From Baylisascaris procyonis (lineage: Eukaryota; Nematoda; Chromadorea; Rhabditida; Ascarididae): 64,000 bases of DNA. The notes beneath the pieces were generated by a model. The model was not told where the DNA came from. It saw only the letters and a program-made list of their open reading frames with translations, and ran no database searches. The stretch spans positions 62,001 to 126,000 of the forward strand of contig JAZARR010000123.1 of NCBI GenBank assembly GCA_037389465.1. The letters are read 5' to 3'. Below, piece by piece: positions 63,335 to 64,000 of the stretch (position 1 is its first letter; each line of letters begins with the position of its first letter). Position numbers and translations under genes: made by a program.

Positions 63335-64000
63335 AAGGACTTTCGAAGTAGGGAATGCCTAAAATCAAGTAAAGCTTATCAAAAGAAAGTGTCAGATGAA
63401 TAGCTGGTCTCATCTTCTCACCGTTTTGTGCAAACTTTGCAAACTTTGGTGTTTTTTTATTTATTTGATTTTCTGATTATTTTTGATTATTTCATTAGGC
63501 AAACAAAAATCATGCGAAAATCGTATATAACGATAGGAATTCTCCTTAGAGTGCTTGAAGTACGAGTTTCATTCTTATCATACATCCTCAATGTCCTGCA
63601 TTACCATAAATTCAAACCGCATCTTTCCAAAAGGAAATTTTCATTTGCATTTTAATCAAGCAAAGACCTTTTGAACTTTTTTAACTCCTTCATTGCTTTG
63701 TACTGCTTGTCACTAGAATATATTTGGATGTGGCTGAACTATGCGATCATTAGTTATCTGATCAGCAAAGTTTTGAATTTTTAACCAGGTGGCATATTAC
63801 ATAACTTATTGAACAGAGTGAACAAATAGCATGACCAAATTTTGGTCGAATTTTTTAATTCACTTCAATATGGTCATTGCCGTTCATGCTGACATGTTTT
63901 TTTCGTGTTTTCTAACAGCGGGACATTAAAACAAACGAAACGGACAAATAAGTTAAATAAATAAACAAGTAAATAAATAAATGAATAAATACTATGGCTT
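63335..64000. other. 3' flank with ATAA repeats
   Basis: AT-rich, no exon seen. Bases 63950-63990 contain several AATAAA hexamers in an ATAA repeat, which could serve as polyadenylation signals for the gene ending at 63334. Confidence 0.4.

Noticed and set aside
1..64000. CRISPR arrays, operons of bacterial type, attachment sites, replication origins
   Set aside because: The sequence is eukaryotic and intron-rich; no regularly spaced direct repeats or prokaryotic signals were seen.

Overview
The window reads as nuclear DNA of a nematode, most likely a strongylid-type parasite with a compact gene set but long introns. Sequence is AT-rich. Coding is broken into 20-230 base exons that end at GT and begin after TTTCAG, TTGCAG or TTTTAG. 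AATAAA signals, (AT)n microsatellites and homopolymer G/C tracts are frequent. There is no bacterial architecture. Most genes were rebuilt by hand from open frames, splice signals and matching intron phase, because few exons exceed 60 codons. Genus and species cannot be read from the sequence.

Layout. 280-8915 (+): the 3' part of a gene for three tandem type-1 RNase H-like domains, all with damaged active sites. About 11.2-25.2 kb (+): a long, basic, disordered protein of unknown function made of many small exons, with a dead LINE (minus strand, about 18.89-19.47 kb) in one intron. 26.5-30.9 kb (-) and 34.36-37.2 kb (+): a head-to-head pair of secreted ML-domain (MD-2-related lipid-recognition) paralogues with the same intron positions and three exons of identical length, separated by a 3.5 kb shared upstream region. 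38.17-42.76 kb (-): a complete seven-exon cytosolic tyrosine phosphatase, convergent with the plus-strand ML gene. 43-47 kb: mostly empty, with weak exon candidates. 47.53-50.33 kb (+): a three-exon, 136-residue protein with a mitochondrial presequence and one membrane helix. Its second intron holds a small unknown two-exon gene on the opposite strand (49.14-49.58 kb). 52.2-58.5 kb (+): a ten-exon STRAD-like pseudokinase. 60-63.3 kb: isolated exon candidates, including a credible 3' end at 62.96-63.33 kb.

No shared pathway links these genes. Two themes stand out: enzyme folds that have lost catalysis (triple RNase H, pseudokinase) and local duplication (RNase H exon triplets, ML pair). No tRNA, rRNA, CRISPR or intact mobile element was recognised.
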